Assembly (NCBI RefSeq): GCF_000808575.1
Contig: NZ_JWLW01000004.1
Coordinates: forward strand, 62,001 to 126,000
Reading direction: 5' to 3'
Length of the DNA: 64,000 nt
DNA from: Alteromonas marina
GTDB lineage: Bacteria > Pseudomonadota > Gammaproteobacteria > Enterobacterales > Alteromonadaceae
The notes under the pieces were generated by a model that made no database searches, had not been told where the DNA came from, and saw only the letters and a list, made by a program, of their open reading frames with translations. Both the position numbers and the translations under genes were made by a program. Position 1 is the stretch's first letter. Each line of letters starts with the position of its first letter. Below are positions 18,417-27,640 of this stretch, piece after piece.

Positions 18417-19467
18417 CTTTTGGTCCTCCGGCCAGTTCGGTGGTAATTTCTTGTCCAGTGCGTAAGCGCTGAACACCTTCCGAAATTAAAGTGTCGCCTT
18501 CTTTAATATCGCCTGAAACTAAGATAGTTCCTCTTAGGCGTTGATGAACGCTTACATCTACACGTTTAGCCTTTCCATCTTCAGCAAGCCATATATAGGC
18601 GCCTGTTGCTCCCCACAGTAATGCAGCTTCAGGCACGGCTGCATAGCGTTCGCCATCAATACTAAGATTTACTCTAAAGCTCATACCTGGACGAAATTTA
18701 TCAGACGAGTTATCTAACAATGCGCGAGCACGAAGCGTACGGTCTGCTTCGTTTATGCGAGAGTCTATTTGCGCTATCTCGGCTTTTACCTTTTGCTCTT
18801 TATCGCTCCATGGTTCCAGCGTGACACTAGGCGCATTAAGTAAAACCGGAAGCGCGGCTTCAGGGGCTTTGAAATTGATAAATAGCTTACTGCGGTTATC
18901 CAATGTGGTGATAACCGTTTGCTCGTTAATACGGTCACCCACTTCAACGTCGGTAATGCCCACCACACCATCAAAAGGCGCAACGATATGTCTGTCTTCT
19001 AAATCAGCTTTTGCCTCTTCTACAGCAACTTCTGCTAGGTCGCGCTGGGTCCTAGCCAAGTCTAACTCGCTAACCGGCACAGCGCCTTGCTTATAGCTTG
19101 ATGCTAATCGTTCTACGGTACGCTGTGCGTCTTCCAAAGTGAGCTTGGCGCGTTTTAATGCTGTCCGCTGGCGTCTGTCGTCAAGGCGAACAAGTACCTT
19201 TCCTTTTTCTACTGTTTGTCCAGGGACAAAGTTAATTTCAGTCACTTCGTCGGAAACGGCAGGGTATAACACGATAGAGCGCACGGCTTCGGCACTGCCT
19301 ACCGCTTCTACTTTTCGTGTTTCGTTCATAAATTCAATGGGCTTAGTCACAACAAGCTTCGCTTGCCTGTCTCCCATAAACTGCGCGTTGGCAGTTGGCA
19401 CCATTATTAAAAAAAGAGCGCAAAGACCTGTCCATGTCTTCATTGCACCATAGAATGAATTTTTCAT
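18409..19467 (-). CDS. RND efflux periplasmic adaptor (membrane fusion protein)
   Basis: 352 residues with a signal peptide (cleavage likely after TANA near residue 28). The lipoyl/biotinyl-like halves are EINFVPGQTVEKGKVLVRLDD (in part) and HIVAPFDGVVGITDVEVGDRI, enclosing an alpha-hairpin. A beta-barrel and membrane-proximal domain follow (FRPGMSFRVNLSIDGERYAAVPEAALLW). It lacks a lipobox Cys. It would link the RND permease encoded immediately downstream to an outer-membrane channel. The pair forms a two-gene operon with overlapping ends. The 5' region at 19470-19600 holds dyads (AAAACGTATGTTTT and GGTCGACC) that may be regulator sites. Confidence 0.92.
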   Translation of the reverse strand: MKNSFYGAMKTWTGLCALFLIMVPTANAQFMGDRQAKLVVTKPIEFMNETRKVEAVGSAEAVRSIVLYPAVSDEVTEINFVPGQTVEKGKVLVRLDDRRQRTALKRAKLTLEDAQRTVERLASSYKQGAVPVSELDLARTQRDLAEVAVEEAKADLEDRHIVAPFDGVVGITDVEVGDRINEQTVITTLDNRSKLFINFKAPEAALPVLLNAPSVTLEPWSDKEQKVKAEIAQIDSRINEADRTLRARALLDNSSDKFRPGMSFRVNLSIDGERYAAVPEAALLWGATGAYIWLAEDGKAKRVDVSVHQRLRGTILVSGDIKEGDTLISEGVQRLRTGQEITTELAGGPKGE

Positions 19468-19598
19468 TTTAAACCCGTAGCGTTATTGGAACCTGTGCAG
19501 AAAAAGCTGCTGGCCCTTTATTTTTGTATTACCAAAACGTATGTTTTGTAGTCGATTGGTCGACCTCGTTGTTTGTACCGTATAGCACCACAGGCGGT

Positions 19599-21407
19599 TC
19601 AGCTAAGCAATTGCAGTTCGGCGTATTCCCTGTACAGGGTATCGCTTTTCATTAACGACGCATGGTCGCCGCTTCCTACGACGTGACCTTTATCCATAAC
19701 TAATATGCGATCGGCGTGCTGTACCGTCGCAAGTCGGTGAGCAATCACAATGCTAGTTTTTCCTACCATAAGCCTATCTATGGCTTGTTGAACCATACGC
19801 TCACTCATCGCATCAAGCGCACTGGTTGCTTCATCGAGGAGTAAAATTGGGCGGTCAGCCAAAATAGCGCGAGCAATAGCAATACGTTGTTTTTGACCGC
19901 CAGAAAGTTTTACGCCTCGTTCGCCTAATTGTGTGTTGTAGCGCTCATCTAGGTTATCGATAAATTCGTGGGCAAATGCCTGCTTCGCTGCATTTATCAC
20001 GGCGTCGTCACTTGCAAGTGGGCTGCCGTAGCGAATGTTTTCCAACACGGTATCAGCAAATACCACGGGCTCTTGGGTAACTATCGCAATATGTTGGCGC
20101 AGAACGTCTACAGGCATTTTGTTGATTGGCGCACCATTAAACAGTATTTGTCCGGCACTTGGGTCGTAGAAGCGCATTAATAATTGAAATAGCGTTGTTT
20201 TGCCTGCGCCACTTGCTCCTACCAGAGCAAGACGTTCTCCTGCTTGAATGTTAATGTTTAAATTATCAAACAAAGGTTTGCTGTTGGGGTAAGCAAAGCT
20301 GACATTTTCCAATTCTATTTTTGGTGCCGCTTTGGAAATTATCGGTTTAGTACTTGCTCCTTTTGATGCAGAGAATGTTGAAGAAGCATAGTCTTCAGCT
20401 GTGTCACCATTCAAAGACCGAATAGCAGGCTCAGTGGTAAATAGCTCGTACAAACGCTCACTTGCACCAACTCCTCGCTGTACTTCACCAATGACTTCGC
20501 TGATTGTGGCCACACTGCCGCCAGCCATTACGGCATAGAAAAGGAAAGCGGAGAGTTCACCTACGGTCATAGTGCCGTCTAATACTTGTCTTGCCCCCAC
20601 CCAAGCAATAAAGATGATGGCCGTCATACTGATACACATAATGCAGCCAATAAGTAGTGAGCGATAGTGAATACGCTTTTTAGCTACGTCCATGGCAAGC
20701 TCTACCTTTTTAGAGAAATGCAGTCGTTCGGCATTTTCAGCGGTATAGGCCTGTACAGTCATGATTTCATGGAGACTTTCATCGATTCGCGCGCCTAGCT
20801 CTGCTACTTTGTCTTGGCTTTCTTTGGCATAACGGCGTACTTGAGGCGCCAAGACCTTGATAGGAACTAGCACTGCGGGTACTGCAACAATTACGCAGAA
20901 GGTAAGAAGGGGACTCGAAAACGTCATAAGCGCCAGTGCACCAACGAAGGTCACAACCGAGCGTAGGGTCATCGATAAACTCATTCCCACTACGGTTTGG
21001 ATGATTGTAGTGTCGCTGGTAAATCGTGAAATAACTTCGCCAGTTCTAAGCTCCGCAAAAAATGAAGGCGGAAGAGACAGCAAGTGGGCATATACCTGGT
21101 TTCGAATATCTGCGCTAACGCGCTCGCCAAGCCAAGTCATTAAATAAAAACGCGCGTATGTCGCTAAACAGGCCACAATAGTGATAGCTAGCACTAATAC
21201 TGTGGCTTTGTTTAACGTATCCGCTGCGTTCTCTATGAAGCCGCTGTCGATAGCGTACTTAATGCCTTGCCCAAGTAAAAGCCAAGCAATCGCGGCGGTG
21301 AAAAGTGCTATGACAGCACCTACAACGCGCGCTTTGTAGCGAAGTAAATGTGAGCCAATCCACTGTAAGACTTGTTTAGTAGATACACTAGCGAGTGGTG
21401 TTGTCAA
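19599..21407 (-). CDS. ABC exporter, fused membrane and ATPase domains (MsbA-type)
   Basis: 602 residues. Six membrane helices lie in residues 20-320 (ABC_membrane domain), followed by an ATPase domain. That domain has Walker A GASGAGKTT near 398, Q-loop VTQEPVVF, signature LSGGQKQR near 497, Walker B ILLLDEATSALD and H-loop IAHRL. It starts at TTG 21407 with AGAGG six bases upstream. It resembles the MsbA/LmrA-like half-transporters that work as homodimers. It is downstream of no obvious partner and separated by about 130 bases from the adaptor gene, so linkage with the RND pump is loose. Substrate (lipid, drug or peptide) cannot be read from sequence. Confidence 0.9.
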   Translation of the reverse strand: MTTPLASVSTKQVLQWIGSHLLRYKARVVGAVIALFTAAIAWLLLGQGIKYAIDSGFIENAADTLNKATVLVLAITIVACLATYARFYLMTWLGERVSADIRNQVYAHLLSLPPSFFAELRTGEVISRFTSDTTIIQTVVGMSLSMTLRSVVTFVGALALMTFSSPLLTFCVIVAVPAVLVPIKVLAPQVRRYAKESQDKVAELGARIDESLHEIMTVQAYTAENAERLHFSKKVELAMDVAKKRIHYRSLLIGCIMCISMTAIIFIAWVGARQVLDGTMTVGELSAFLFYAVMAGGSVATISEVIGEVQRGVGASERLYELFTTEPAIRSLNGDTAEDYASSTFSASKGASTKPIISKAAPKIELENVSFAYPNSKPLFDNLNINIQAGERLALVGASGAGKTTLFQLLMRFYDPSAGQILFNGAPINKMPVDVLRQHIAIVTQEPVVFADTVLENIRYGSPLASDDAVINAAKQAFAHEFIDNLDERYNTQLGERGVKLSGGQKQRIAIARAILADRPILLLDEATSALDAMSERMVQQAIDRLMVGKTSIVIAHRLATVQHADRILVMDKGHVVGSGDHASLMKSDTLYREYAELQLLS

Positions 21408-21598
21408 AATTACCTCTTTAAGCGCATAACTTATTCATAGCGTTGATTTCGCTACGCGTAATATATTCGATGTTTGGATTATACGGCAAAGCATGTACAT
21501 TGGGCGAAGCCTATGCGATTACAGCGGCAGTATTTACGCTGGGATGAAAGCTAACGTCGCAGAAACGAGAGCAAAATAGTTAAAACGGGAAAATAACG

Positions 21599-22273
21599 AT
21601 GAGTGAGACACGTACTTTGTATTATGTTCATGATCCAATGTGCAGTTGGTGTTGGGCATTCGTTCCTACTTGGGAGCAAATACAGCGTGAGTTACCCAGC
21701 GACATTGAGGTTGTCTACTTGCTTGGCGGGCTCGCACCGGATAGTGATTTACCTATGCCGGAACAAATGAAACTCACTATTGCAGGCTATTGGCAAACTA
21801 TTCAAGACCGTGTTCCTGGAACACAATTTAACTACGACTTTTGGACGCAATGTCAGCCTCGTCGTTCAACCTATCCTGCTTGTCGCGCGGTATTAGCCGC
21901 AAAAGCCCAAGCTAAAAATAGTGATGAAGAAAAAATACTAGAAAAGGCAATGATTAAGGCAATTCAGGAAGGTTACTACCTAAATGCGAGAAACCCTTCT
22001 GACTTTGATACCTTGGTGGCGTTTACGAGAGAAATAGGGCTTGATGCCGAGCAATTCGAATTGGATCTCAATAGTGAAAGCACAGAAAAGAAGTTAAATG
22101 ATGAAATCACTATGTCACGCAAAATCGGTGCCCAAGGCTTTCCCAGCTTAATACTCAAATCAAACAAACTTGCCGAGACAGACTGTGTTAATGCAAAAAA
22201 CGCAAAAAGCGCCCAATGGCTAAACGTTCCATACGATTATAATGATGCAAGTGTAACCTTGCGCAGTCTTTGA
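21599..22273 (+). CDS. DsbA-family thioredoxin-fold protein
   Basis: A 224-residue protein without signal peptide, so probably cytosolic. The redox motif C15-S-W-C18 follows the first beta strand (YYVHDPMCSWCW), a feature of the DsbA/FrnE/2-hydroxychromene isomerase superfamily. The cis-Pro loop appears as GAQGFPSLIL near residue 182. A helical insertion lies between. It is alone, divergent from the ABC exporter gene. Function is likely a thiol-disulfide oxidoreductase or GSH-type isomerase; the exact reaction is unknown. Confidence 0.8.
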   Translation: MSETRTLYYVHDPMCSWCWAFVPTWEQIQRELPSDIEVVYLLGGLAPDSDLPMPEQMKLTIAGYWQTIQDRVPGTQFNYDFWTQCQPRRSTYPACRAVLAAKAQAKNSDEEKILEKAMIKAIQEGYYLNARNPSDFDTLVAFTREIGLDAEQFELDLNSESTEKKLNDEITMSRKIGAQGFPSLILKSNKLAETDCVNAKNAKSAQWLNVPYDYNDASVTLRSL

Positions 22274-22429
22274 AATTTCTTGAGATTACCTTCCCCAAAT
22301 ACGAAGACAAAAATATGCTGCTGTTAATTGTTTATTTGTTGAACCAGGCTTGTTGTGGTGCTGCTATCGGCAATGATTAAAACAATACCACCAAGCATGC
22401 GCTAATTATAAGTTAAGCAAGACTTTTAC

Positions 22430-22457
22430 TTGCAATGAGTGGTGATATCCGTATAAT
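22430..22457 (+). promoter_or_regulatory. promoter of the rpsP-rimM-trmD-rplS operon
   Basis: TTGCAA (22430-22435), 16-base spacer, TATAAT (22452-22457), then a GC-rich discriminator (TCGGCGGCC), as in stringently controlled ribosomal promoters. Transcription should begin near 22464, leaving a leader of about 80 bases. Confidence 0.75.
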
Positions 22458-22463
22458 TCGGCG

Positions 22464-22505
22464 GCCTTCTAATTGGTGTCTAATTTTTAGACGTTGATGG
22501 AAGGC
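22464..22505 (+). promoter_or_regulatory. structured leader hairpin before rpsP
   Basis: GCCTTC (22464-22469) pairs with GAAGGC (22500-22505), and inside it TGTCTA (22477-22482) pairs with TAGACG (22488-22493), giving a two-tier stem-loop at the extreme 5' end of the predicted transcript. It could be a ribosomal-protein binding or mRNA-stability element. No known Rfam leader is assigned. Confidence 0.45.
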
Positions 22506-22544
22506 TTAAGTTAACGGTAACGCTACAACGAGTTTGAGGCATTT

Positions 22545-22796
22545 ATGGTTACTATTCGTTTACAGCGTGGTGGCGCGAAAAAGCGTCCATTTTATCAACT
22601 AGTGGTGGCTGATAGCCGTCGTGCAAGAAACGGTCGTTTCATTGAAAACATCGGTTTCTTCAACCCAACTGCACAAGGTCAAGCGGAACGTCTTCGCGTA
22701 GATCTAGAGCGTGTTGAATACTGGGTTGGCGTAGGCGCGAGCTTATCAGATCGCGTTTCTAGCTTGGTAAAAGAAGCGAAAAAATCTGCAGCGTAA
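22545..22796 (+). CDS. rpsP: 30S ribosomal protein S16
   Basis: 83 residues beginning [25 protein letters not shown] in part, the invariant S16 N-terminus, and containing [15 protein letters not shown]16 is an early assembly protein of the 30S subunit body. It is the first gene of a four-gene operon with rimM 23 bases downstream. Length is normal (E. coli 82). Confidence 0.98.
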   Translation: MVTIRLQRGGAKKRPFYQLVVADSRRARNGRFIENIGFFNPTAQGQAERLRVDLERVEYWVGVGASLSDRVSSLVKEAKKSAA

Positions 22797-22819
22797 GCTG
22801 TTATTAACTGGTGGTATAG

Positions 22820-23341
22820 ATGAGTCTAGCGTCTGACAAAGTGATTGTTGGCAAAATTGGCGCACCGTACGGTGTTAAAGGTTGGGTCAAAATCAACAGC
22901 TATACAGAAACGCCAGAAGGTATTTTTGATTATGCGCCATGGTTTCTTGGCGATGAAAAAGAATACGAAATTGACCAGTGGCGACCGCACGGTAAAAGCC
23001 TCGTTGCAAAAATTGTGGGCGTTGATAGTCGAGATGATGCCGAGCGTATCAAAAACTTGGATATCAACATAAACGCTTCACAGCTGCCTGATTTAGGCGA
23101 CGAAGGGGTTTATTGGCGTGAGCTCACCGGCATGAAAGTAGTAACAACGCAAGGTTACGACTTGGGTGTGGTGAAAGAAGTGTTTAATACAGGTGCTAAC
23201 GACGTGATTCACGTTAAAGCGAATGTAGGCGATGCTTTTGGTCAAAAAGAAAGACTATTGCCTTTTGTGTTCGACGAAGTCGTACAAGAGGTTGATAAGG
23301 AAGCGAAGGTCATTAAAGTTGACTGGGACCCGGGGTTTTAA
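22820..23341 (+). CDS. rimM: ribosome maturation factor RimM
   Basis: 173 residues. The N-terminal RimM domain shows VIVGKIGAPYGVKGWVKINSYTE (in part) and a C-terminal PRC-barrel has GVYWRELTGMKVVT and ERLLPFVFDEVV. RimM binds S19 and helps mature the 3' domain of 16S rRNA in the 30S head. Its TAA stop abuts the trmD GTG start with no spacing, so translation is likely coupled. Confidence 0.97.
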   Translation: MSLASDKVIVGKIGAPYGVKGWVKINSYTETPEGIFDYAPWFLGDEKEYEIDQWRPHGKSLVAKIVGVDSRDDAERIKNLDININASQLPDLGDEGVYWRELTGMKVVTTQGYDLGVVKEVFNTGANDVIHVKANVGDAFGQKERLLPFVFDEVVQEVDKEAKVIKVDWDPGF

Positions 23342-24103
23342 GTGACACCGGAAAAGTGGTTTGGCGTTGTTAGCCTGTTTCCAGATATGTTTGCCCCTTT
23401 TACCCAACAGGGTGTTATAGGTCGAGCAGTTAAGTCTGGAACGTTATCGGTTGACACCTTCAACCCCCGTGACTTTACACATGATCGCCATCGTACAGTA
23501 GACGATCGCCCCTACGGAGGCGGACCCGGTATGCTGATGATGGTAAAACCGCTAACCGACGCAATACAAGCTGCCAAGAAAGTGGGTGGCGAAAAAAGTA
23601 AGGTGATCTACTTATCACCACAAGGGAAACCCCTTGACCAAGCAGGCGTACAGCGCCTTGCTAACATTGACCGCACAATTTTAATTTGCGGCCGATATGA
23701 AGGCATCGACGAGCGAGTAATCGAAAGCCATGTAGATGAAGAAGTCTCTATTGGTGATTACGTGCTAAGCGGCGGTGAACTGCCAGCAATGGTCCTTATG
23801 GATGCGGTTGCTCGATTAGTTCCTGGCGTGTTGGGGCATAAAGCCTCAGCAGTTGAAGATTCTTTCACTGACGGTCTTTTGGATTGTCCGCACTATACGC
23901 GGCCCGAAATACTCGATGGTCAAAAGGTACCTGATGTGTTGTTAAGTGGGGACCATGAAAAAATTAGGCAGTGGCGATTGATGCAATCATTAGGTAGAAC
24001 CTGGCAGCGTCGCCCTGAATTGTTAAATCACCTAGCTCTGACTGAGGAGCAGCAGCGTTTGCTTGAATTATTCCAAGCGCAACTGCAGCAAGATGACAGT
24101 TAA
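23342..24103 (+). CDS. trmD: tRNA (guanine-N1)-methyltransferase TrmD
   Basis: 253 residues starting at GTG 23342, immediately after the rimM stop. TrmD makes m1G37 in tRNAs that read CNN, CCN and CGG codons, using S-adenosylmethionine bound in a deep trefoil knot. Family blocks include [21 protein letters not shown] (in part), [35 protein letters not shown] and [14 protein letters not shown]. The C-terminal helical domain is complete. Length is standard. Confidence 0.98.
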   Translation: MTPEKWFGVVSLFPDMFAPFTQQGVIGRAVKSGTLSVDTFNPRDFTHDRHRTVDDRPYGGGPGMLMMVKPLTDAIQAAKKVGGEKSKVIYLSPQGKPLDQAGVQRLANIDRTILICGRYEGIDERVIESHVDEEVSIGDYVLSGGELPAMVLMDAVARLVPGVLGHKASAVEDSFTDGLLDCPHYTRPEILDGQKVPDVLLSGDHEKIRQWRLMQSLGRTWQRRPELLNHLALTEEQQRLLELFQAQLQQDDS

Positions 24104-24121
24104 CTAGGACGAGAGGATATG

Positions 24122-24481
24122 ATGAGCAAAGTCAGTCAAGATATCATCAAAAAAATCGAAGAAGCACAGCTAAAGACTGATGTTCCTGCGTTTGGTCCAG
24201 GTGACACAGTAGTTGTTAAAGTTCGCGTTACCGAAGGTGACAAAGAGCGTCTTCAGGCTTATGAAGGTGTTGTTATCGCTAAACGTAACCGTGGTCTGCA
24301 CTCGTCTTTTACCGTGCGTAAAATTTCTAGCGGCGAAGGCGTTGAGCGTGTGTTCCAAACACACAGCCCGGCAGTTTCTTCAATTGAAGTGAAACGTCGC
24401 GGTGCGGTTCGTCGTGCTAAGCTTTACTATCTACGTGAGCGTTCAGGTAAATCTGCACGTATCAAAGAGAAGCTTAACTAA
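24122..24481 (+). CDS. rplS: 50S ribosomal protein L19
   Basis: 119 residues. The start is set at ATG 24122 rather than the adjacent ATG 24119 because GAGAGGA (24111-24117) is better spaced and the family begins with MS. Blocks [41 protein letters not shown] and [18 protein letters not shown] (quoted in part) are L19. L19 sits at the 30S/50S interface. It is the last gene of the operon and is followed by a strong terminator. Confidence 0.98.
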   Translation: MSKVSQDIIKKIEEAQLKTDVPAFGPGDTVVVKVRVTEGDKERLQAYEGVVIAKRNRGLHSSFTVRKISSGEGVERVFQTHSPAVSSIEVKRRGAVRRAKLYYLRERSGKSARIKEKLN

Positions 24482-24514
24482 GATTACTAATCCTTGCGTT
24501 ATTGTTAACTTCGA

Positions 24515-24542
24515 AAAAGCCCGCGTTAAGCGGGCTTTTTTG
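24515..24542 (+). terminator. intrinsic terminator of the rpsP operon
   Basis: AAAAGCCCGC (24515-24524) / GCGGGCTTTT (24530-24539), five-base loop, continuing into a T-run. It lies 33 bases after the rplS stop. Confidence 0.95.
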
Positions 24543-24610
24543 TGCCTGAAATTCGATCTTTTTTCTTCTTTGCACAATACAAACATTAACGTTTCTTAAT
24601 AGAGTAAAGA

Positions 24611-25246
24611 ATGAGCTCGGATTATTTTATTGTGCTAGGCATTGTAGGTGTCGCTTTTTTTGCCGTATCTGGTGCACTGCTTGGACACGATAAAAACATC
24701 AATGGTTTTGGTATTGTGGTTGTCGGCGTAATGACAGCGCTCGGTGGCGGCACACTACGAGATTTACTTTTAGGAAAACCTATCTTTTGGGTCGAAACGT
24801 CAGAATACCTTCTCGCTACCTATTCTGCCATTTTCGCCACCGTGCTGTTTGTACGTTATATGCCGTCGCCTTCCAATTTTTACTTTATTCTTATTGATAC
24901 CATAGGGTTGGCTATCTTTAATGTAATGGGTATTGAAAAGGCTTTGATGAGCGGAACCGGAATGATTGTCGCCCTAACGATGGGTATGACGACCGGTATC
25001 TTCGGTGGTCTTATGCGCGATGTGGTGTGTAGAGAAGTACCTTACGTCATGCGTGGTGATGTTTATGCAAGTGCATGTTTTGCAGGAGGGCTTACCTATG
25101 CCGCTCTGTTTACTTTGGATATTTCCTATCTTTGGTGCATTCTAGGCTCAATTCTCGTCACTGTTCTACTAAGAATTGCATCACTTCATTGGGGCGTGAA
25201 AATAGACCTGTTTAGGAAAAGAACGCCTAAATCCAGTACAACCTAA
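24611..25246 (+). CDS. TRIC-type/UPF0126 membrane protein
   Basis: 211 residues with about seven membrane segments. Two copies of the UPF0126 (TRIC channel) signature are clear: GGGTLRDLLLGKPIFW near 50 and GIFGGLMRDVVCREVPYV near 130, the internal repeat typical of this family. Bacterial TRIC proteins form trimeric cation channels, and some members are linked to glycine or other solute movement. It starts after the rplS terminator, so it is probably a separate transcript. The substrate here is not determinable. Confidence 0.9.
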   Translation: MSSDYFIVLGIVGVAFFAVSGALLGHDKNINGFGIVVVGVMTALGGGTLRDLLLGKPIFWVETSEYLLATYSAIFATVLFVRYMPSPSNFYFILIDTIGLAIFNVMGIEKALMSGTGMIVALTMGMTTGIFGGLMRDVVCREVPYVMRGDVYASACFAGGLTYAALFTLDISYLWCILGSILVTVLLRIASLHWGVKIDLFRKRTPKSSTT

Positions 25247-25330
25247 CTAGTAAAGCAGTAACACGCATTTCCAAGCTATAGAGTGCGATGAAGCACCACG
25301 TGAGGCACTTCACTTCATCAAGTTTCACGG

Positions 25331-26047
25331 CTACGCCATAAGTGAGAGTGCTTCTATTAAAGGCTTATTTTCGTTGTCGATAGTATCGATAATATGTTTG
25401 TGCAGACGTTTTTTGTGTTCACCAAAAATGCCGCGCTTCTTATCGAAGGTTTTAGCGTAATTCAGCGCGCCTTCCTGTAAGCTTTCTTGTGAGTCATAAG
25501 CCTTTTCTACCACATGATCTTGCTCTAACTCTTTACCCGAAACGCGTCTTCCTGAAAGTTTCATTTCGTTAAATCTATGATACGGCATCGCTTTTTTTAC
25601 GAACTCAATCATACCGGGCAGGAAGGGGATTGAAAGGTCGACTTCCGGAAAACAGAAAAAACCTTTATCTGAACGCATAAACCTGAAGTCGCAAGCGCAC
25701 GCTAAAATCGCACCATTGCCAAAGGCGTGGCCGTTGATAGCCGCTATAACAGGGAGAGGGTAAAGCAACAGCGTTTTGAATACCTCGTCCATATCGTGCA
25801 TGAATTGCTTTATTTCTTCAGTACGGCCAGTTTTCATTGCCGGCATAAGCCAGTCTGTGTCTATACCTAGACTAAAGCATTTCTCATCGTTTGACGTGAG
25901 CACTAGCGCTTTACAGCTCTCATTTTGCTCGATGGTATCTAACGCTGAAAGCATCTCCTTTGCAAAGAGTGGGTTGTGACGGTTTTCACCATTTTTCATG
26001 GTTAGAATAGCGACATTACCAGTGTACGTGAGGGCTAAATTTTGCAT
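25331..26047 (-). CDS. enoyl-CoA hydratase/isomerase family protein
   Basis: 238 residues of the crotonase fold. Visible features are the CoA/oxyanion segments CFSLGIDTDWLMPAM near 59 and INGHAFGNGAILACACDFRFM near 105 (quoted in part), with the conserved Gly-rich helix start. At the usual crotonase catalytic positions it has Glu in PEVDLSIPFLPGM, as in delta3,delta2-enoyl-CoA isomerases. Length is short for a hydratase but fits isomerase-like members. It is a single gene transcribed away from aroF. Activity on fatty acyl-CoA is inferred. Confidence 0.82.
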   Translation of the reverse strand: MQNLALTYTGNVAILTMKNGENRHNPLFAKEMLSALDTIEQNESCKALVLTSNDEKCFSLGIDTDWLMPAMKTGRTEEIKQFMHDMDEVFKTLLLYPLPVIAAINGHAFGNGAILACACDFRFMRSDKGFFCFPEVDLSIPFLPGMIEFVKKAMPYHRFNEMKLSGRRVSGKELEQDHVVEKAYDSQESLQEGALNYAKTFDKKRGIFGEHKKRLHKHIIDTIDNENKPLIEALSLMA

Positions 26048-26474
26048 CGTTTTCTCGTTTTTATTCTGATAGCGCTATGATACCGAAATCTTTCGATAGA
26101 TGAGAAATTTAGCTTATTTATGTTGGTAAATTACCTCATTAAATTTGCCGGGTTTTGAACGTTTATACAAATATTAAAGGCACTAGGTGCTTAACTAGAC
26201 AGGCTATGTGGAATAAACCTCACTGCTGGTCAAAAAATGGGCTGGCGGCGCGCGCTATTGCCATTCAGTCATGTTCATTCACTTCGAATCTACCCTAGAT
26301 TAAAGTATTATTCGTTATTGCTTGCGCTATAGTGCTTGAGTTGTTAAAAAGTCAATGACGTTAAAGAAATATAGAAAAGCTGGTTGTACATTAAAGTTTA
26401 CATGCAGATTGCACACTCTTTTGGCGTTTAATTTTCCGTTTTTTATTTGTAGTTAAGAGAGTAAGAGAGCTCCC
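26048..26474. other. divergent regulatory region before aroF
   Basis: 427 bases without a credible gene. The aroF side holds a TyrR-like operator at 26385-26402 and a TATAGT hexamer at 26328-26333. Short start-stop frames here show no Phe- or Tyr-rich leader peptide, so attenuation like that at pheA is not seen for aroF. The remainder is AT-rich. Confidence 0.5.
26385..26402 (+). promoter_or_regulatory. TyrR-like operator upstream of aroF
   Basis: TGTACA-N6-TTTACA matches the TyrR box consensus TGTAAA-N6-TTTACA at 11 of 12 positions. It lies 72 bases before the aroF start codon, a position suited to repression of DAHP synthase by TyrR with aromatic amino acids. Confidence 0.65.
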
Positions 26475-27563
26475 ATGATCAAGGACACCGTAAATAATGT
26501 TCACGTAAGTACCGAAGATGTACTTATAACCCCTGAAGCGCTGAGTGCTGAATTGCCTGTGTCAGACAAAGCGTTAGCGGCTATCTCTGAGTCTAGAAAG
26601 ATTGTTTCAGATATCATCCATCGTCGCGACCATAGATTACTTGTAGTGTGTGGACCATGTTCTATACACGACGTTGAAGCCGCGAAAGAGTACGCACTTA
26701 AGCTAAAAGAGCTTCATGAATCATGCAAAGACACGCTATTTATCGTGATGCGTGTGTACTTCGAAAAGCCGCGTACTACGACAGGTTGGAAAGGTTTAAT
26801 CAATGACCCGCATATCGACGGAACGTTTGATATCGAGACTGGCTTACGTAAAGCGAGAGAGCTGTTAATTTGGCTTGCTGAACTAGAGCTTCCTGTAGCT
26901 ACTGAAGCATTGGATCCAATTAGCCCACAATATCTTGCTGAGCTGTTTAGCTGGGCAGCTATCGGTGCGCGTACCTCTGAATCGCAAACTCACCGTGAAA
27001 TGGCGAGTGGTCTGTCTATGCCTGTAGGTTTTAAAAATGGCACAGATGGAAGCTTGGATATTGCCATTAATGCGCTTAAGTCTGCGGCTTCAGGCCACCG
27101 TTTTATGGGTATTAACAAGCAGGGACAGGTAAGCATTATCGGCACCAGCGGTAACCCAGATGGCCACATTATTCTTCGTGGTGGAAAGCAGCCAAACTAC
27201 GACTCGGTATGCGTGTCAGAATGTGAAATTGAGCTGCAGGATGCGAGTTTGACAGCAGGCTTGGTAGTGGATTGTAGCCATGCAAACTCCTCGAAAGATT
27301 ATCGCCGCCAGCCTTTGGTTGCACAGAATGTGGTCAATCAAATTCTAGAGGGCAATCAATCTATCATCGGCGTTATGCTGGAAAGTCATTTGAAACCTGG
27401 TAATCAAAAAGCAGAAGGCAAGAAACCTGAAGAACTTGAGTACGGCGTTTCAATTACGGACGGATGTATCGATTGGGAAACAACAGAGAACTTAATATCT
27501 CAAACCAGAGATAAGTTAATAACTGTGTTACCCTTACGCCAAAATAAGCGCACGGTGGCGTAA
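26475..27563 (+). CDS. aroF: 3-deoxy-7-phosphoheptulonate synthase (AroF type)
   Basis: 362 residues, class I DAHP synthase condensing phosphoenolpyruvate and erythrose-4-phosphate, the first step of the shikimate pathway. Characteristic blocks are RLLVVCGPCSIHD near 56, VMRVYFEKPRTTTGWKGLINDP near 93, GARTSESQTHREMASGLSMPVGFKNGTDG near 168 and VDCSHANSSKDYRRQP (quoted in part). The start MIKDTVNNVHV and C-terminal part are closest to the Tyr-sensitive AroF of enterics, and tyrA follows 77 bases downstream as in E. coli. Feedback control by tyrosine is inferred. Confidence 0.95.
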   Translation: MIKDTVNNVHVSTEDVLITPEALSAELPVSDKALAAISESRKIVSDIIHRRDHRLLVVCGPCSIHDVEAAKEYALKLKELHESCKDTLFIVMRVYFEKPRTTTGWKGLINDPHIDGTFDIETGLRKARELLIWLAELELPVATEALDPISPQYLAELFSWAAIGARTSESQTHREMASGLSMPVGFKNGTDGSLDIAINALKSAASGHRFMGINKQGQVSIIGTSGNPDGHIILRGGKQPNYDSVCVSECEIELQDASLTAGLVVDCSHANSSKDYRRQPLVAQNVVNQILEGNQSIIGVMLESHLKPGNQKAEGKKPEELEYGVSITDGCIDWETTENLISQTRDKLITVLPLRQNKRTVA

Positions 27564-27582
27564 ATCCAAGTAACGCCAAAAA

Positions 27583-27604
27583 GTGGCCAAGTAATGTTGG
27601 CCAC
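27583..27604 (+). other. intergenic hairpin between aroF and tyrA
   Basis: Perfect 8-bp stem GTGGCCAA (27583-27590) / TTGGCCAC (27597-27604) with a six-base loop and no T-run. It may partly stabilise or end the aroF segment of the message without blocking tyrA. Confidence 0.5.
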
Positions 27605-27640
27605 AAGCCCCCGTGCCATTTGATTCAAGGATAAGACAGA

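Noticed and set aside
16936..18465. Several plus-strand frames opposite the RND transporter gene
   Set aside because: Ser/Thr/Arg-rich products typical of antisense translation; the RND gene on the minus strand is unambiguous.
26403..26474. Leader peptide before aroF
   Set aside because: The only short frame (MQIAHSFGV) is not enriched in Tyr or Phe and no terminator/antiterminator pairing follows.
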